DNA of 64,000 nucleotides from Brooklawnia cerclae (GTDB lineage Bacteria > Actinomycetota > Actinomycetes > Propionibacteriales > Propionibacteriaceae): contig NZ_JAAMOZ010000001.1 in assembly GCF_011758645.1 (NCBI RefSeq), positions 2,294,001 through 2,358,000 on the forward strand, in the 5' to 3' direction. Position 1 is the first letter of the stretch; each line of letters begins with the position of its first letter. Positions 19,789-29,223 of the stretch are shown piece after piece. The position numbers and the translations under genes were made by a program. The notes beneath the pieces were generated by a model, which was not told the DNA's origin, did no database searches, and worked only from the letters and a program-made list of their open reading frames with translations.

Positions 19789-20946
19789 TTACCCCAGTTC
19801 GCGGCGGCTCTCCTCGACCAGCGCATCGAGCCTGGGAGTGGACACGCGGACGTCACCGATGCCGTACATGGCGTCGATGTCCGGGCGATTCGCGGGCTGC
19901 AGGCTGGTCCTTCCCAGCTGTTCGACCTGCGACTGAAGGAAGCCGTTGAACGTGCGCCGGTAGTTCTCCTCGTAGTCGCGCAGCTGATTGACCAGGTCGG
20001 TGAGCTGATCGCGCTGGGTCTCCAGGCCGCTGAACAGCTCCGCGCGGCGCTGCCGCACCTCGGAGTCCAGCCGGTCCGCGCGGCTGCGGGCCTCGGCGAG
20101 AACGCGGTCGGCATTCTGCCGGCTCTCGTGGTCGAGCTGCTGTGCCCGGACGCGGGCCTCGGCCGTGAGGCGCTCGGCCTGTCCGCTGGCCTCGTCCACC
20201 CGGCGCTGAGCCTCGCCCTCGGCGTCCCCGATGAGGGTCTCGGCCTGCTGTGTGGCGAGTTCGACCAGGCGCACGACGGCCGGGCTGGCCTCGGCACTGG
20301 TGGTGACGACGATCTGGCGCACGCCGTCGTCCACGACACCGAGCTGCGAAGTGCTCTCGGCCGCTGTCGGGCCGACGATCGGGCGCGGCGCCCATTCGCG
20401 GCTCTGCTGGCCGCGCTGCTCGGCGGCCACACGAGCCTGCTCGGCCGCGGCGAGCTGCTGCTGCGTCTCGTTCAGGTGGGCGCGCATGCCCTCGAGCTGG
20501 CGATGCAGTTCCTCGTTCTCGGCCTGCAACTGCTGCCCGCCGGTCTTGGACAGGTCGCTGCTCGCCCGCAACTCGTCGAGTTGACGGCGGAGCTGGTTGG
20601 CCTCACCCGACAACCGCTCGTTGTCCTGGCGCAGTTGGTTGTTGGCGGTCTCGAGGGCCATCCTGGCCGACTGGAGCTGGCCCAGCTCATCACCCAGACG
20701 GGCGGTCTCGGCACGCGCGCCGTCGATCTGGCCACGCAGCGAGTTCACCTCGTCCTTGTTCGCAGCAGAGCCGGCGGTCTCGCCCTGTTGCGCACGCAGG
20801 TGCTCTATCTCATCCAAAAGCTGGGCATAGCTGACCTCCAGCTTGTCCATGAAATTGTCGACCGCGCTGGCCCGATAGCCGTCCTCGTTCGGCTTGCGCG
20901 CCATCGGGAAGCGGATATTGCGGACCTCATCGAGGGACAGAGTCAT
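19789..20946 (-). CDS. wag31: DivIVA-domain polar growth protein (Wag31-like)
   Basis: It marks cell poles by binding curved membrane and organises apical wall synthesis. The 385-residue product has the N-terminal DivIVA membrane-binding motif (LDEVRNIRFPMARKPNEDGYRASAVDNFMDKLEVSY), then a long heptad coiled coil (about residues 50-175), a Pro/Val-rich break near 195-230, and a second helical region rich in EAR repeats (230-330). ATG at 20946 has GGAG 7 nt upstream. The length is within the actinobacterial range but longer than M. tuberculosis Wag31 (about 260), mostly through the extra coiled coil. It is the last gene of the division cluster. Confidence 0.93.
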   Translation of the reverse strand: MTLSLDEVRNIRFPMARKPNEDGYRASAVDNFMDKLEVSYAQLLDEIEHLRAQQGETAGSAANKDEVNSLRGQIDGARAETARLGDELGQLQSARMALETANNQLRQDNERLSGEANQLRRQLDELRASSDLSKTGGQQLQAENEELHRQLEGMRAHLNETQQQLAAAEQARVAAEQRGQQSREWAPRPIVGPTAAESTSQLGVVDDGVRQIVVTTSAEASPAVVRLVELATQQAETLIGDAEGEAQRRVDEASGQAERLTAEARVRAQQLDHESRQNADRVLAEARSRADRLDSEVRQRRAELFSGLETQRDQLTDLVNQLRDYEENYRRTFNGFLQSQVEQLGRTSLQPANRPDIDAMYGIGDVRVSTPRLDALVEESRRELG

Positions 20947-21098
20947 CTCGTTACTCCACATCAGCAGCTCATTTGCGACCCGGCCAACTTGGCCTGGAAG
21001 CGGCGGGCTGCAGTTCGCGGCCGCGTGCAACCCGCCACGTTCAGGTTACTCTAAGTTTTCCCTCACCCGCTGAAGCTGGTACCTCCGGGACCCGGAGA

Positions 21099-21389
21099 TC
21101 AGAAGAAAACGGTGAGGACGACGCGCTGAAGCACGTAGACAGCGATGAAAACTGCCATAAAGGCCAGGTCGAGACTTACCCCACCCAACCTCAGCGGGGG
21201 GATGAACGACCGGAACGCCTTGATGGGGGGATCGGTGAGCGTGTACACGATCTCGAAGAGAGAGGCCACCAAGCCGTGAGGACGCCACTGCGGTGCGAGC
21301 AACGGCACCCAGCTGACGATCATGCGGGCTATGAGCAACCAGATGTAGACCTGCAGGAGCGTGTACAGGATCCACCCGATCGTCGCCAT
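21099..21389 (-). CDS. YggT family membrane protein
   Basis: A 96-residue protein with two hydrophobic segments (residues about 3-30 and 72-95) flanking the conserved loop with Pro-rich DPPIKAFRSFIPPLRLGGVSLDLAF, the YggT family hallmark. Family members lie between sepF and divIVA in Gram-positives and are linked to osmotic tolerance or division, without a set function. ATG at 21389 has GAGG 8 nt upstream. Spacing of 52 bp to sepF suggests co-transcription. Confidence 0.9.
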   Translation of the reverse strand: MATIGWILYTLLQVYIWLLIARMIVSWVPLLAPQWRPHGLVASLFEIVYTLTDPPIKAFRSFIPPLRLGGVSLDLAFMAVFIAVYVLQRVVLTVFF

Positions 21390-21441
21390 TCGAAGAACCT
21401 CAGCTTTGCAGTCGCGGAGCCGACTCCTCCATTGTGGCAGG

Positions 21442-21939
21442 CTAGCTCTGGTTGTAGAAACCGCCCTTGATGCGTTCCTTGTCCTCAGCGGTCACGTTCA
21501 CGTTGTTGGGCGACAGCAGGAAGACTCTGCTCGTCACGCGCTCTATCGTGCCACGGAGACCAAATATCAGACCTGCGGCGAAATCGACCAGCCGCTTGGC
21601 GTCGGCGTCCTCCATGTCCGACAGGTTCATGATGACCGGGACGCCGTCACGGAAGTGCTCACCGATCGTCCGCGCCTCGTTGTAGTTGCGGGGATGCACG
21701 GTGATGATGCGGCTGAGATCGGCCCTCGCCGGCTCGGGCGCGGGAGCGGGTGTCTCGGCCACGCGTCGTTCGTGCTCGGGGGGACGACGGTTCAGTGGGG
21801 TCACGACCGATGCCTCCTGGTTGGAGGAGCGATAGATGGGCTCGCTGAACTGCTCGACGTCATCGCCGTATGCATCATCATGATCGTCGCTGACCAGTCC
21901 CAGCCACGCGGCTGCTCGCCGGATCACCTGCTGCGCCAT
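21442..21939 (-). CDS. sepF: Cell division protein SepF
   Basis: SepF anchors FtsZ to the membrane and aligns filaments, taking over the FtsA role in actinobacteria. The 165-residue product has an N-terminal amphipathic segment ([15 protein letters not shown]), an acidic/Pro-rich linker, and the globular SepF domain (residues about 78-150) with the signature [22 protein letters not shown] and [11 protein letters not shown]. Two adjacent ATG codons (21942, 21939) are possible; the second has better spacing (7 nt) from AAGG. Its binding partner is the acidic C-terminal peptide of FtsZ encoded 950 bp upstream. Confidence 0.94.
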   Translation of the reverse strand: MAQQVIRRAAAWLGLVSDDHDDAYGDDVEQFSEPIYRSSNQEASVVTPLNRRPPEHERRVAETPAPAPEPARADLSRIITVHPRNYNEARTIGEHFRDGVPVIMNLSDMEDADAKRLVDFAAGLIFGLRGTIERVTSRVFLLSPNNVNVTAEDKERIKGGFYNQS

Positions 21940-22092
21940 CATGACACCTTTCGTGCTCGTCACCCCGGTCTCGCCCGAAACACTTCCGAGATTACAGTCC
22001 GGTGCCCCGGCTGCCCGGCAGCCCGCGCGCGACACGCCCCTATTCCACTCGGACGCCTCGTCACCGTGCCGGGCCCGCTGCGTGCCGCAGGC

Positions 22093-22863
22093 TCAGGGCA
22101 GGAGCCAGACCATGCCCATCTGACGCCCCGAACCCGGACCGTCCCCACGATGCGAGTACAGCGTCTCCGAGGTGAGGGTGCACGGGTCTACCCGGTGGAC
22201 GACGACCCCCAGCCGTTCCAGCTGTGCCTGAGCACCCGCACCGAGGTCGATGCTCGGCGTGCCCCACGAGGTCCGTGCCCGGGTGGCGGGCAGGAGCGCT
22301 GCGGCGTCATCGGCCATCGTCCCGGGGACCTCGTAGCAGGAACCGCAGATGTGGGGCCCCACCCACGCCTGGAGCGCACGGGCGCCGTGGTCACCCATCG
22401 CCTTCACCACGGCGGGCAGCACGCCACCGAGCAGGCCGGCCCGGCCCGCGTGCGCCGCCCCCACGACCCCGGCACGCTCGTCCGCGAGGACGACGGGAAC
22501 GCAGTCGGCCACCCGGATCATCAAGGCCAGTCCCCTGGTGGTCGTGACAACCGCATCGGCGACCGGCAGGTGGGACGCGCCGGGTGCCGCCGATCCGATC
22601 CAGGCGTCACCGTCCCAGTCGCGGCCGTCCACGTCCGCGTCGTGCACCGCCCATCCGTGCACCTGATCGACGCTGACGACCGGTCCGATGCCGGTGGTCT
22701 CACGGACCCGGGCCATGTTGACCCGCAGATGATCGAGGTCGTCGAGGTCACTTCGACCGAGGTTGAGCGATCCGAGAGCGCCGGACGACACCCCGCCCTC
22801 CCGATCGGTGAAAGCGACACCGACCCCCCTGGGGCCGGTGGGCTCGATCAGAGTGCTGAACAT
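22093..22863 (-). CDS. pgeF: Peptidoglycan editing factor PgeF (YfiH/laccase-domain family)
   Basis: PgeF-type proteins remove misincorporated residues from peptidoglycan precursors; the family was earlier called multicopper polyphenol oxidase. The 256-residue product has the conserved metal site: QVHGWAVHD, ADCVPVVLAD, VGAAHAGRAG with the Zn-binding His, and the Cys/His block GPHICGSCYEVP. The C-terminal YSHRGDGPGSGRQ completes the fold. It starts 25 bp after ftsZ, so it is in the same operon. In mycobacteria a YggS PLP protein gene lies between this gene and sepF; here the 153-bp gap has no gene. Confidence 0.92.
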   Translation of the reverse strand: MFSTLIEPTGPRGVGVAFTDREGGVSSGALGSLNLGRSDLDDLDHLRVNMARVRETTGIGPVVSVDQVHGWAVHDADVDGRDWDGDAWIGSAAPGASHLPVADAVVTTTRGLALMIRVADCVPVVLADERAGVVGAAHAGRAGLLGGVLPAVVKAMGDHGARALQAWVGPHICGSCYEVPGTMADDAAALLPATRARTSWGTPSIDLGAGAQAQLERLGVVVHRVDPCTLTSETLYSHRGDGPGSGRQMGMVWLLP

Positions 22864-22888
22864 GGACGCGGGCGGCCGACCGGGCCGC

Positions 22889-24121
22889 TCACTTCATGAA
22901 ATCGGGGACGTCGAGGTCGTCGTCATCATCAGGGGCCGGTGGCAACGAGGTGTGCGTGGGTTCGTCGGCCCCCTCGTCCAGCGACTGCTGAGCGAAGCGC
23001 CGCTGGTCCGGCTGCTCGGAGACCGGCGCTGGATGGGGCGCTGGGGCGGCAGGACGCACGGTCGGGCGCGCGGAGACCTGGGACGCGGGACGCGGGGTCA
23101 CGGGACGGGCCTCACGGGACTCGGGCGGACGCACCTGCCTGGTCTCGGGAACGCGGGGCTTGGGTGTGGGCTGCCCGCCGTCGAACCCCGCCGCGATGAC
23201 CGTGACCCGGACCTCGTCGCCGAGCGCGTCGTCGATCACCGTGCCGAAGATGATGTTCGCCTCCTCGTGGGCGGCCTCCTCGATCAGGTTCGCGGCCTCG
23301 CTGACCTCGAACAGACCAAGATCGGAGCCACCGGCGATCGACAGCAGCACACCGCGGGCACCGTCGATGCTCGCCTCGAGCAGCGGGCTGCTGATCGCCT
23401 GCTGCGCGGCCTCCCGCGCACGATCCTCACCGCGGGCGGACCCGATACCCATGAGGGCCGAGCCCGCGTTGCTCATGACCGACTTCACGTCGGCGAAGTC
23501 GAGGTTGATCAGGCCGGGCGTGGTGATCAGGTCCGTGATGCCCGAGACGCCCTGCATGAGCACCTGATCAGCCTGCTTGAAGGCGTCCAGGATGGCGACC
23601 CGGTGATCGGTCATCTCCAGCAGCTTGTCGTTCGGGATGACGATCAGGGTGTCGACCTCGTCGGCCAGGTTCGTGATGCCGTTCTCCGCCTGACCCGCTC
23701 GCCGGCGTCCCTCGAAGGAGAACGGCCGGGTCACCACGCCGATCGTCAGGGCACCCAGCGAACGCGCGATCTTCGCGACGACCGGGGCTCCGCCGGTGCC
23801 CGTGCCACCGCCCTCACCCGCGGTGACGAAGACCATGTCGGCGCCCTTCAGCGTCTCCTCGATCTCGTCCGAGTGGTCCTCGGCCGCCTGGCGGCCCTTC
23901 TCCGGGTCGGCGCCCGCGCCGAGACCGCGGGTGAGCTCACGGCCGATATCGAGCTTCACGTCGGCATCGCTCATGAGCAGTGCCTGTGCATCGGTGTTGA
24001 TCGCGATGAACTCGACGCCCTTCAGACCGGACTCGATCATCCGGTTGACCGCATTGACACCGCCACCGCCGACACCAACGACCTTGATGACTGCCAAGTA
24101 GTTCTGCGATGCGCTGGCCAC
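22889..24121 (-). CDS. ftsZ: Cell division GTPase FtsZ
   Basis: A tubulin homologue forming the Z ring. The 410-residue product has the nucleotide loops [19 protein letters not shown] (residues 105-111) and the T7 synergy loop with [12 protein letters not shown] Pro/Arg-rich variable linker (residues about 315-390) leads to the conserved C-terminal peptide [10 protein letters not shown] that binds SepF. GTG at 24121 has GGGGCGGA upstream. It follows ftsQ after 342 bp, the largest gap inside the cluster, so it likely has its own promoters. Confidence 0.98.
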   Translation of the reverse strand: MASASQNYLAVIKVVGVGGGGVNAVNRMIESGLKGVEFIAINTDAQALLMSDADVKLDIGRELTRGLGAGADPEKGRQAAEDHSDEIEETLKGADMVFVTAGEGGGTGTGGAPVVAKIARSLGALTIGVVTRPFSFEGRRRAGQAENGITNLADEVDTLIVIPNDKLLEMTDHRVAILDAFKQADQVLMQGVSGITDLITTPGLINLDFADVKSVMSNAGSALMGIGSARGEDRAREAAQQAISSPLLEASIDGARGVLLSIAGGSDLGLFEVSEAANLIEEAAHEEANIIFGTVIDDALGDEVRVTVIAAGFDGGQPTPKPRVPETRQVRPPESREARPVTPRPASQVSARPTVRPAAPAPHPAPVSEQPDQRRFAQQSLDEGADEPTHTSLPPAPDDDDDLDVPDFMK

Positions 24122-24463
24122 CAGTCCGCCCCATTCCTTGCCGGTGCGCCCGGGATAGCCCGCACCGTATGCGTGTGTTCGTATTCAGCTTTCGCGCACT
24201 CGATATCCGCGTCTGAACGCGGCCGCCCGCTTGTCCCCATTGTGCCCGCTGCAAGTCCCGAAGCCCGGTTATGAATGAGGAATCGGCGCGCCACGAACAC
24301 TTCGGCCACACGCACGCATACCCGACGGAATGCGCTGCGACACCCCTTCCGCGCCTGCAAGACGCTACCCGCGGCCCCCACAAGGTGTCCACCGCAACCC
24401 AGGAACCGCCGACAGAGCCTCAAGTTGAGGTCGAGGCTTTTCGGGTTCCGAGCCCCCGCACGA
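24122..24463. other. ftsQ-ftsZ intergenic region with a palindrome
   Basis: This 342-bp gap has no coding signal. It contains a perfect 13-bp palindrome CCTCAA-G-TTGAGG at 24418-24430, 34 bp before the ftsQ end, and a short GCGT-TCAG-ACGC hairpin near 24211-24222. It probably carries the ftsZ promoters, but no confident -10/-35 pair was found. Confidence 0.5.
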
Positions 24464-25210
24464 CTACCGAATCGCCGGGTGGCTTGGCACCGAAACATCG
24501 ATAACGGTGGCCTCCATGCCCATCAGCGTAGGAAGCAGCGCCGCTTTCTCCGACGATTTGTCGGCATTTCCCCAGACGATTTGCCGACCGTCGGCGAGGA
24601 ACACGACGATATGGTCGATCGTATCGGCCTCGACATGATCGGTGCCCGCCGCCACGTCCGCGGGCAGCGCCCCCACCACCGTGGCCACGTCGCCCAGCAT
24701 CGACGGATCGTCGCCGGTGGTCGTGGCGATGATGCCCGCAACCCGCTCGGGGCTGGTGTTGAACACCCGCCCGTCCGTGTCCACCCACTGGTACACGCCG
24801 TCGGCCACCCGCTGGAAGACCAGCGTGCGCTCGGTGACCGCGATGGACACCGTGTTCGGCCACGAGCGGGTGACCTTCACGTCCGCGACGGCGACGAGGC
24901 TCAGGACGCGTTGCCGGATCGCCTCCACGTCGAGCCGTGCCATCGGGACGCCCATCGGCACCTGGGCCGTGTCGAGCACCTCCTGCGTCGAGGTGATCTC
25001 GTTGCCCTCCACGCTCACCTCCCGCGTCTCGAGCACGTGCGAGAAGCCGATGAGCCACCCGAGCGCCACCGCGAACGCCACGGCCACCGCGATCCATGCC
25101 ACCAGGCGGGCCTGCGCTCTGCGCCGCTGCTTGCGCCGCAGGCCCAGTCGGTGCGTGAGGTCGGTTCTCGTCCCGGACGGGCCGGGCGAGGTCGGTGTGG
25201 CCGACGACAT
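24464..25210 (-). CDS. ftsQ: Cell division protein FtsQ
   Basis: FtsQ is the divisome scaffold that binds FtsB and FtsL outside the membrane. The 248-residue product has a basic cytoplasmic tail with RRKQRRRAQARL, one membrane helix (about residues 35-56), a POTRA domain (VSVEGNEITSTQEVLDTAQV... , residues about 62-130) and the beta domain. ATG at 25210 overlaps the murC stop by one base (TGATG), so the upstream TTG is not needed. Order murC-ftsQ-ftsZ without ftsA or ddl is the normal actinobacterial layout. Confidence 0.94.
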   Translation of the reverse strand: MSSATPTSPGPSGTRTDLTHRLGLRRKQRRRAQARLVAWIAVAVAFAVALGWLIGFSHVLETREVSVEGNEITSTQEVLDTAQVPMGVPMARLDVEAIRQRVLSLVAVADVKVTRSWPNTVSIAVTERTLVFQRVADGVYQWVDTDGRVFNTSPERVAGIIATTTGDDPSMLGDVATVVGALPADVAAGTDHVEADTIDHIVVFLADGRQIVWGNADKSSEKAALLPTLMGMEATVIDVSVPSHPAIR

Positions 25211-26658
25211 CAAGCCGGCGATCTGTCGGCCAGGAGACGAGCGAGCATCGGGCCGACGAGCGTGACGTCCCCGGCACCCAGCGTCATCACCAGGTCGCCG
25301 GGACGCACGAGGGTGGCCAGTGCCGCAGGCAGGTCGTTCTTGTCGGGCACGTAGTGAACCTCGGTGCCGGGCTCAGCGTGACGCTCGGCGGCGTCCGCGA
25401 CCAATGCGCCTGTGACCCCGGGAACAGGATCCTCCCGGGAGCCGTAGATATCGGTGACGACCGCCACATCGGCCAGGCACAGGGCGGAACCGAACTCCTC
25501 CGAGAACTCCTGCGTCCGGCTGTAGAGGTGCGGCTGGAAACACGCGACGAGTCGTCCCGTGCCCCGCGCCCGCAGTGCCGCACCCAGGGCGGCCCTCAAC
25601 TCGGTCGGATGGTGCGCGTAGTCGTCGTAGATCCGCACCGGCCGGTCCGGCTCGGTCGCGAGGGCGACCTGGCCGACCAGCTGGAACCGGCGCAGGGTTC
25701 CGGTGAAGGACGCGAGGCTCGCGAGCAACACCTCGGGGTCCAGATCGAGGATGCGTCCCACGCCGAAGGCCGCCGCCGCGTTCGCGAGGTTGTAGCGTCC
25801 GGGCACCTGCAGGTGCAGGCGCCATGTGTCGGTTCCCAGACGCAGCGTGGCCCGCCCGTGGGTTCCCTCAAGATCGAGGTCGGTGAGACGCAGGTCGGCG
25901 TCCTCGGCCTCGCCGTACGTCAGGACGCGCACACCCTCACGGCTCTGCAGCGCCTCCGCCAAGCGGCGAGCGCCGGGTTCGTCCGCGTTGATGACCACCG
26001 ATTTCACCCCGGGCCCCGTCGCGAAGTCGCGGAAACCGGCCGCGTAGTGCTGTGGAGTACCCCAGTTGTCCAGGTGGTCGGGCTCGACGCTGGTGACCAC
26101 CGCGATCTCGGTGGGGTACTGCAGGAAGCTCCCGTCGGACTCGTCGGCCTCCACCACGAACACGCGGCCCTCGCCCCGGTGCGAGCTGTGTCCTGTGCTG
26201 GCCAGCGGCGAGCCGATGACGAAGGACGGATCGACGCCCGCGGCCGCCAGCATCACCGACAGCATCGCGCTGGTCGTGGTCTTGCCGTGGGTGCCTGCCA
26301 CCGACACCACACACCTGTCGATCATGAGGGCCGCGAGGGCCGCGCTGCGATGCCAGATCCGCAGCCCCCGCTCGTGCGCGGCGGCGATCTCCGGGTTGTC
26401 GAGACGGATCGCCGAGGACACCACCACCGTCTCGACCCCGTCCAGGTGCCCCGGATCGTGTCCGACCGCCGTGGCGATCCCCTCGGACGCCAACCGGCGC
26501 AGGGTCGGCGAGTCGCTGCGATCGCATCCGCCGACCCGCACGCCGACCGCGTGATAGAACTCGGCGATCCCGCTCATGCCTGCCCCGCCGATGCCGATGA
26601 AGTGAACCGATCCCACCTGGTCCGCCGGGATCACCTCTACCGTGTGGCGCAGCGTCAT
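25210..26658 (-). CDS. murC: UDP-N-acetylmuramate--L-alanine ligase
   Basis: It adds the first amino acid, L-Ala, to UDP-MurNAc. The 482-residue Mur ligase has an N-terminal Rossmann fold (FIGIGGAGMSGIAE), ATP loop VAGTHGKTTTSAML, EADESDGSF, NADEPG and YDDYAHHPTE, all intact. ATG at 26658 overlaps the murG stop (ATGA). It sits between murG and ftsQ in the division operon. Confidence 0.97.
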   Translation of the reverse strand: MTLRHTVEVIPADQVGSVHFIGIGGAGMSGIAEFYHAVGVRVGGCDRSDSPTLRRLASEGIATAVGHDPGHLDGVETVVVSSAIRLDNPEIAAAHERGLRIWHRSAALAALMIDRCVVSVAGTHGKTTTSAMLSVMLAAAGVDPSFVIGSPLASTGHSSHRGEGRVFVVEADESDGSFLQYPTEIAVVTSVEPDHLDNWGTPQHYAAGFRDFATGPGVKSVVINADEPGARRLAEALQSREGVRVLTYGEAEDADLRLTDLDLEGTHGRATLRLGTDTWRLHLQVPGRYNLANAAAAFGVGRILDLDPEVLLASLASFTGTLRRFQLVGQVALATEPDRPVRIYDDYAHHPTELRAALGAALRARGTGRLVACFQPHLYSRTQEFSEEFGSALCLADVAVVTDIYGSREDPVPGVTGALVADAAERHAEPGTEVHYVPDKNDLPAALATLVRPGDLVMTLGAGDVTLVGPMLARLLADRSPA

Positions 26659-27782
26659 AGCGTTCCTCCTCGCCTGTCCTTGCCATCCGCGGCGCCGAGC
26701 ACAGCCGCCGCGACGCGTTCCGCGGCTCCGGGGCGCATGAGCCGCTGAGCGGCCTGCCCCATCTCACGCAGCCGTTCCGGGTCGTTCGCCCGCTCGACGA
26801 TCTCGGCCACGAGCCGATCGGCGGTGAGGTCGGCGTCGGCGACGAGCACCGCCGCACCGGCTTCCACGAGGGGTGCGGCGTTGAGCGCCTGCTCGCCGTT
26901 GCCGATGGGCAGTGGAACGAGGATCGTCGGCAGCCCCACGACCGCGGTCTCGACGACCGTGCCCGCGCCCGACCTCGCGACCATGAGATCGGCGGCCGCG
27001 TAGGCGTCCTCCATGTGGTCGACATAGGCGACCGGACGATAGCGCGCGCCCGTCGCTTCGTCGGTGATGTCGGTCAAGCCGTCGTGGTAGTTCTTCGGTC
27101 CCCAGACGTGCAGCACCTGGACGCCTGCGGCCAGCAGTCGGTCGGCGGCGTCGACGGTCGCGTTGTTCAGGCTCCGGGCGCCCTGGGAGCCGCCGCTGAC
27201 CAGCACCACCGGCAGATCGGGATCCAGGCCGAACTGCTCCCTGGCGGAGCGGGAGCGCTTCTGGCGGCCCTCGCTCGCCAGCGTCGCGATCGCGCTGCGC
27301 ACCGGCAGCCCGACGAACGTCCCACCCCGCAGCGTCGAGTTCGGGAAGGACGTGAGGACGGCGACGGCGAACCGCGCCGCCACCTTGTTGGCCAGGCCGG
27401 GGAGCACGTTCTGCTCGTGGATGACCACGGGAACGTGCAGGGCGCGCGCCGCGAGATAGACCGGCATCGCGGCGTAGCCCCCGAACCCGACGACGACGTC
27501 GGCATCGGTCTCGGTGAGTATCCGGCGCGCCGCCCGGACCGCGCCGCGCAACCGGAACGGCACCTTCAGCAGGTCCGGGGTGAGTTTGCGGGGAAGGGGA
27601 ACCGCGGGCACCAGTTCGAGGCGCAGCCCCGCCTCCGGGACGACCCGGGTCTCAAGGCCGCGCGGGGTGCCCACGCACGTGATGGACACACCCGGATCGG
27701 CGGCGCTGAGGGCCTCGGCCGTCGCAATGAGCGGTGAGGTGTGCCCCGCAGTCCCTCCCCCGGCCAGCACGACACTCACCAT
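26655..27782 (-). CDS. murG: UDP-GlcNAc:lipid I N-acetylglucosaminyltransferase MurG
   Basis: MurG makes lipid II at the inner membrane face. The 375-residue GT-B enzyme has the N-terminal GGGTAGHTSPL loop, GFGGYAAMPVYLAA, HEQNVLPGLANK, the SGGSQGARSLN phosphate loop, and C-terminal RSGAGTVVETA and UDP-site NGEQALNA (the usual QxxNA). ATG at 27782 has GGGAG about 8 nt upstream. The 145-bp gap to ftsW holds two short hairpins (ACCCC-TCGAAC-GGGGT near 27889 and ACCAC-CGGGAA-GTGGT near 27911), possibly an internal regulatory point. Confidence 0.97.
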   Translation of the reverse strand: MVSVVLAGGGTAGHTSPLIATAEALSAADPGVSITCVGTPRGLETRVVPEAGLRLELVPAVPLPRKLTPDLLKVPFRLRGAVRAARRILTETDADVVVGFGGYAAMPVYLAARALHVPVVIHEQNVLPGLANKVAARFAVAVLTSFPNSTLRGGTFVGLPVRSAIATLASEGRQKRSRSAREQFGLDPDLPVVLVSGGSQGARSLNNATVDAADRLLAAGVQVLHVWGPKNYHDGLTDITDEATGARYRPVAYVDHMEDAYAAADLMVARSGAGTVVETAVVGLPTILVPLPIGNGEQALNAAPLVEAGAAVLVADADLTADRLVAEIVERANDPERLREMGQAAQRLMRPGAAERVAAAVLGAADGKDRRGGTL

Positions 27783-27927
27783 CTGTGCGCTCCCGATCCT
27801 CTCCGTGCACCAGGGCGCGCGCTACCGGCGCCCACTATTTCCGCCGTCAAGTCTGTCATGCCCGTCCCCAGCCACCGCCGGACCCCTCGAACGGGGTGGA
27901 GGACCACCGGGAAGTGGTGCCGGATCC

Positions 27928-29223
27928 TCACTCGGACGGGCCCCTCGGAACATCGACCACGCTGGTCATGCGGGGCTGGCGGGACTGCCGACCACCCGCC
28001 AGCAGCTTGGCGGCCTCCGGCTCCTGTCTGGCAGCGCTCAGCATGACACCCACAGCGAGAAGGTTCGCCAGCAGCGCCGAACCGCCCTGGCTGATGAACG
28101 GCAGGGGCACACCCACGACGGGCAGCATCCGCATGACGACGAAGATGTTGACCATCGCCTGGATGACGATCCAGGCAGTCATCCCGGCCGTCGCGTAACG
28201 CAGGAACATGCTGGACGAGCGCGCGGCGATCCGCAGGCCCGCGAAGCCCAGGACGAAGAAGAGGAGCAACACGGTCAGCGCGCCGAAAAGGCCCATCTCC
28301 TCACCGAGCACCGCAAACACGTAGTCGGTCTGAGCGCCGTTGTACAGACCGCCCCACTTCTGCCGGGATCGGCCGAGTCCCTCACCCCACCAGCCCCCGG
28401 AGGCCAGCGCGTAGATCGCGTTCGTCGGCTGGTCGGACGCGGCCTCGCTGCGACCGAGGAAGCTGAAGATGCGGCTCATCCGCTCGGGGTCGGTGACGAC
28501 CATCGCGGCGACCACCGCCGCCACAGCCAGACCCAGCAGGATCATGACCCGGAACGGTGCCCCCACGAACCACAGCATGGCGAACATGATCATGCCGATG
28601 ATCAGGGCGGTGCCCAGGTCGTGCTGCATCGCGACGAGGCCCTCGACGATCCCGAAACCGATGAGGAACGGGAAGAGGAGCCGCTTCGGCTCCGACAGGG
28701 TCTTCGTCCGGTTCGCGAGCACGGAGGCCGACCACAGGACGAGCGACACCTTAGCGAACTCCGACGGCTGGATGGTGCCGATCGGCCCCAGGCTCAGCCA
28801 GGCCCTGTTGCCGTACTCCTCGACGCCCATACCGGTGAACACGAGGGCGAGCAGGATGATGCTGCCGATCATGCCGAGCCATCCCAGCACCGCCAGCACC
28901 GTCGCGTGACGCCGTGACAGCCACCACACCGCGGGCAGGCCGATCAGAAGGAAGACGACCTGCCGCACGAGGTAGTAGTAGGAGTCGCCGCTGTAGTTGA
29001 TGGCCGACCACACCGAGGACGCGGACAGCACCATCAGCACGCCCAGTCCCGCGAGAAGCGCGGTCGACACCAGCACGAGGTAGTAGTCGGACAGCGGATG
29101 CGACAGGGCACGAGCTATCGTCCCCTCACCGCCGGCACCGAACCGGGACAGCCCGGTGTCGAGCAGACTGCGGCGACGGGACGTCCGGCGCGGACGCCGG
29201 ATGTCGGAGACACTCACGTTCAT
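27928..29223 (-). CDS. ftsW: Peptidoglycan glycosyltransferase FtsW
   Basis: A SEDS-family glycosyltransferase that polymerises septal glycan with FtsI. The 431-residue product has ten hydrophobic helices, the catalytic Asp loop after helix 7 region ([22 protein letters not shown]), the conserved [32 protein letters not shown], and [18 protein letters not shown] at 29223 overlaps the murD stop as ATGA. It has a 45-residue basic N-terminal tail rich in Arg. Confidence 0.96.
   Translation of the reverse strand: MNVSVSDIRRPRRTSRRRSLLDTGLSRFGAGGEGTIARALSHPLSDYYLVLVSTALLAGLGVLMVLSASSVWSAINYSGDSYYYLVRQVVFLLIGLPAVWWLSRRHATVLAVLGWLGMIGSIILLALVFTGMGVEEYGNRAWLSLGPIGTIQPSEFAKVSLVLWSASVLANRTKTLSEPKRLLFPFLIGFGIVEGLVAMQHDLGTALIIGMIMFAMLWFVGAPFRVMILLGLAVAAVVAAMVVTDPERMSRIFSFLGRSEAASDQPTNAIYALASGGWWGEGLGRSRQKWGGLYNGAQTDYVFAVLGEEMGLFGALTVLLLFFVLGFAGLRIAARSSSMFLRYATAGMTAWIVIQAMVNIFVVMRMLPVVGVPLPFISQGGSALLANLLAVGVMLSAARQEPEAAKLLAGGRQSRQPRMTSVVDVPRGPSE

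Noticed and set aside
24418-24430. SoxR-type operator
   Set aside because: The arms resemble a SoxR box, but the spacing is 13 bp rather than the 18-bp form needed by MerR-family SoxR, and no soxR or target gene is near.
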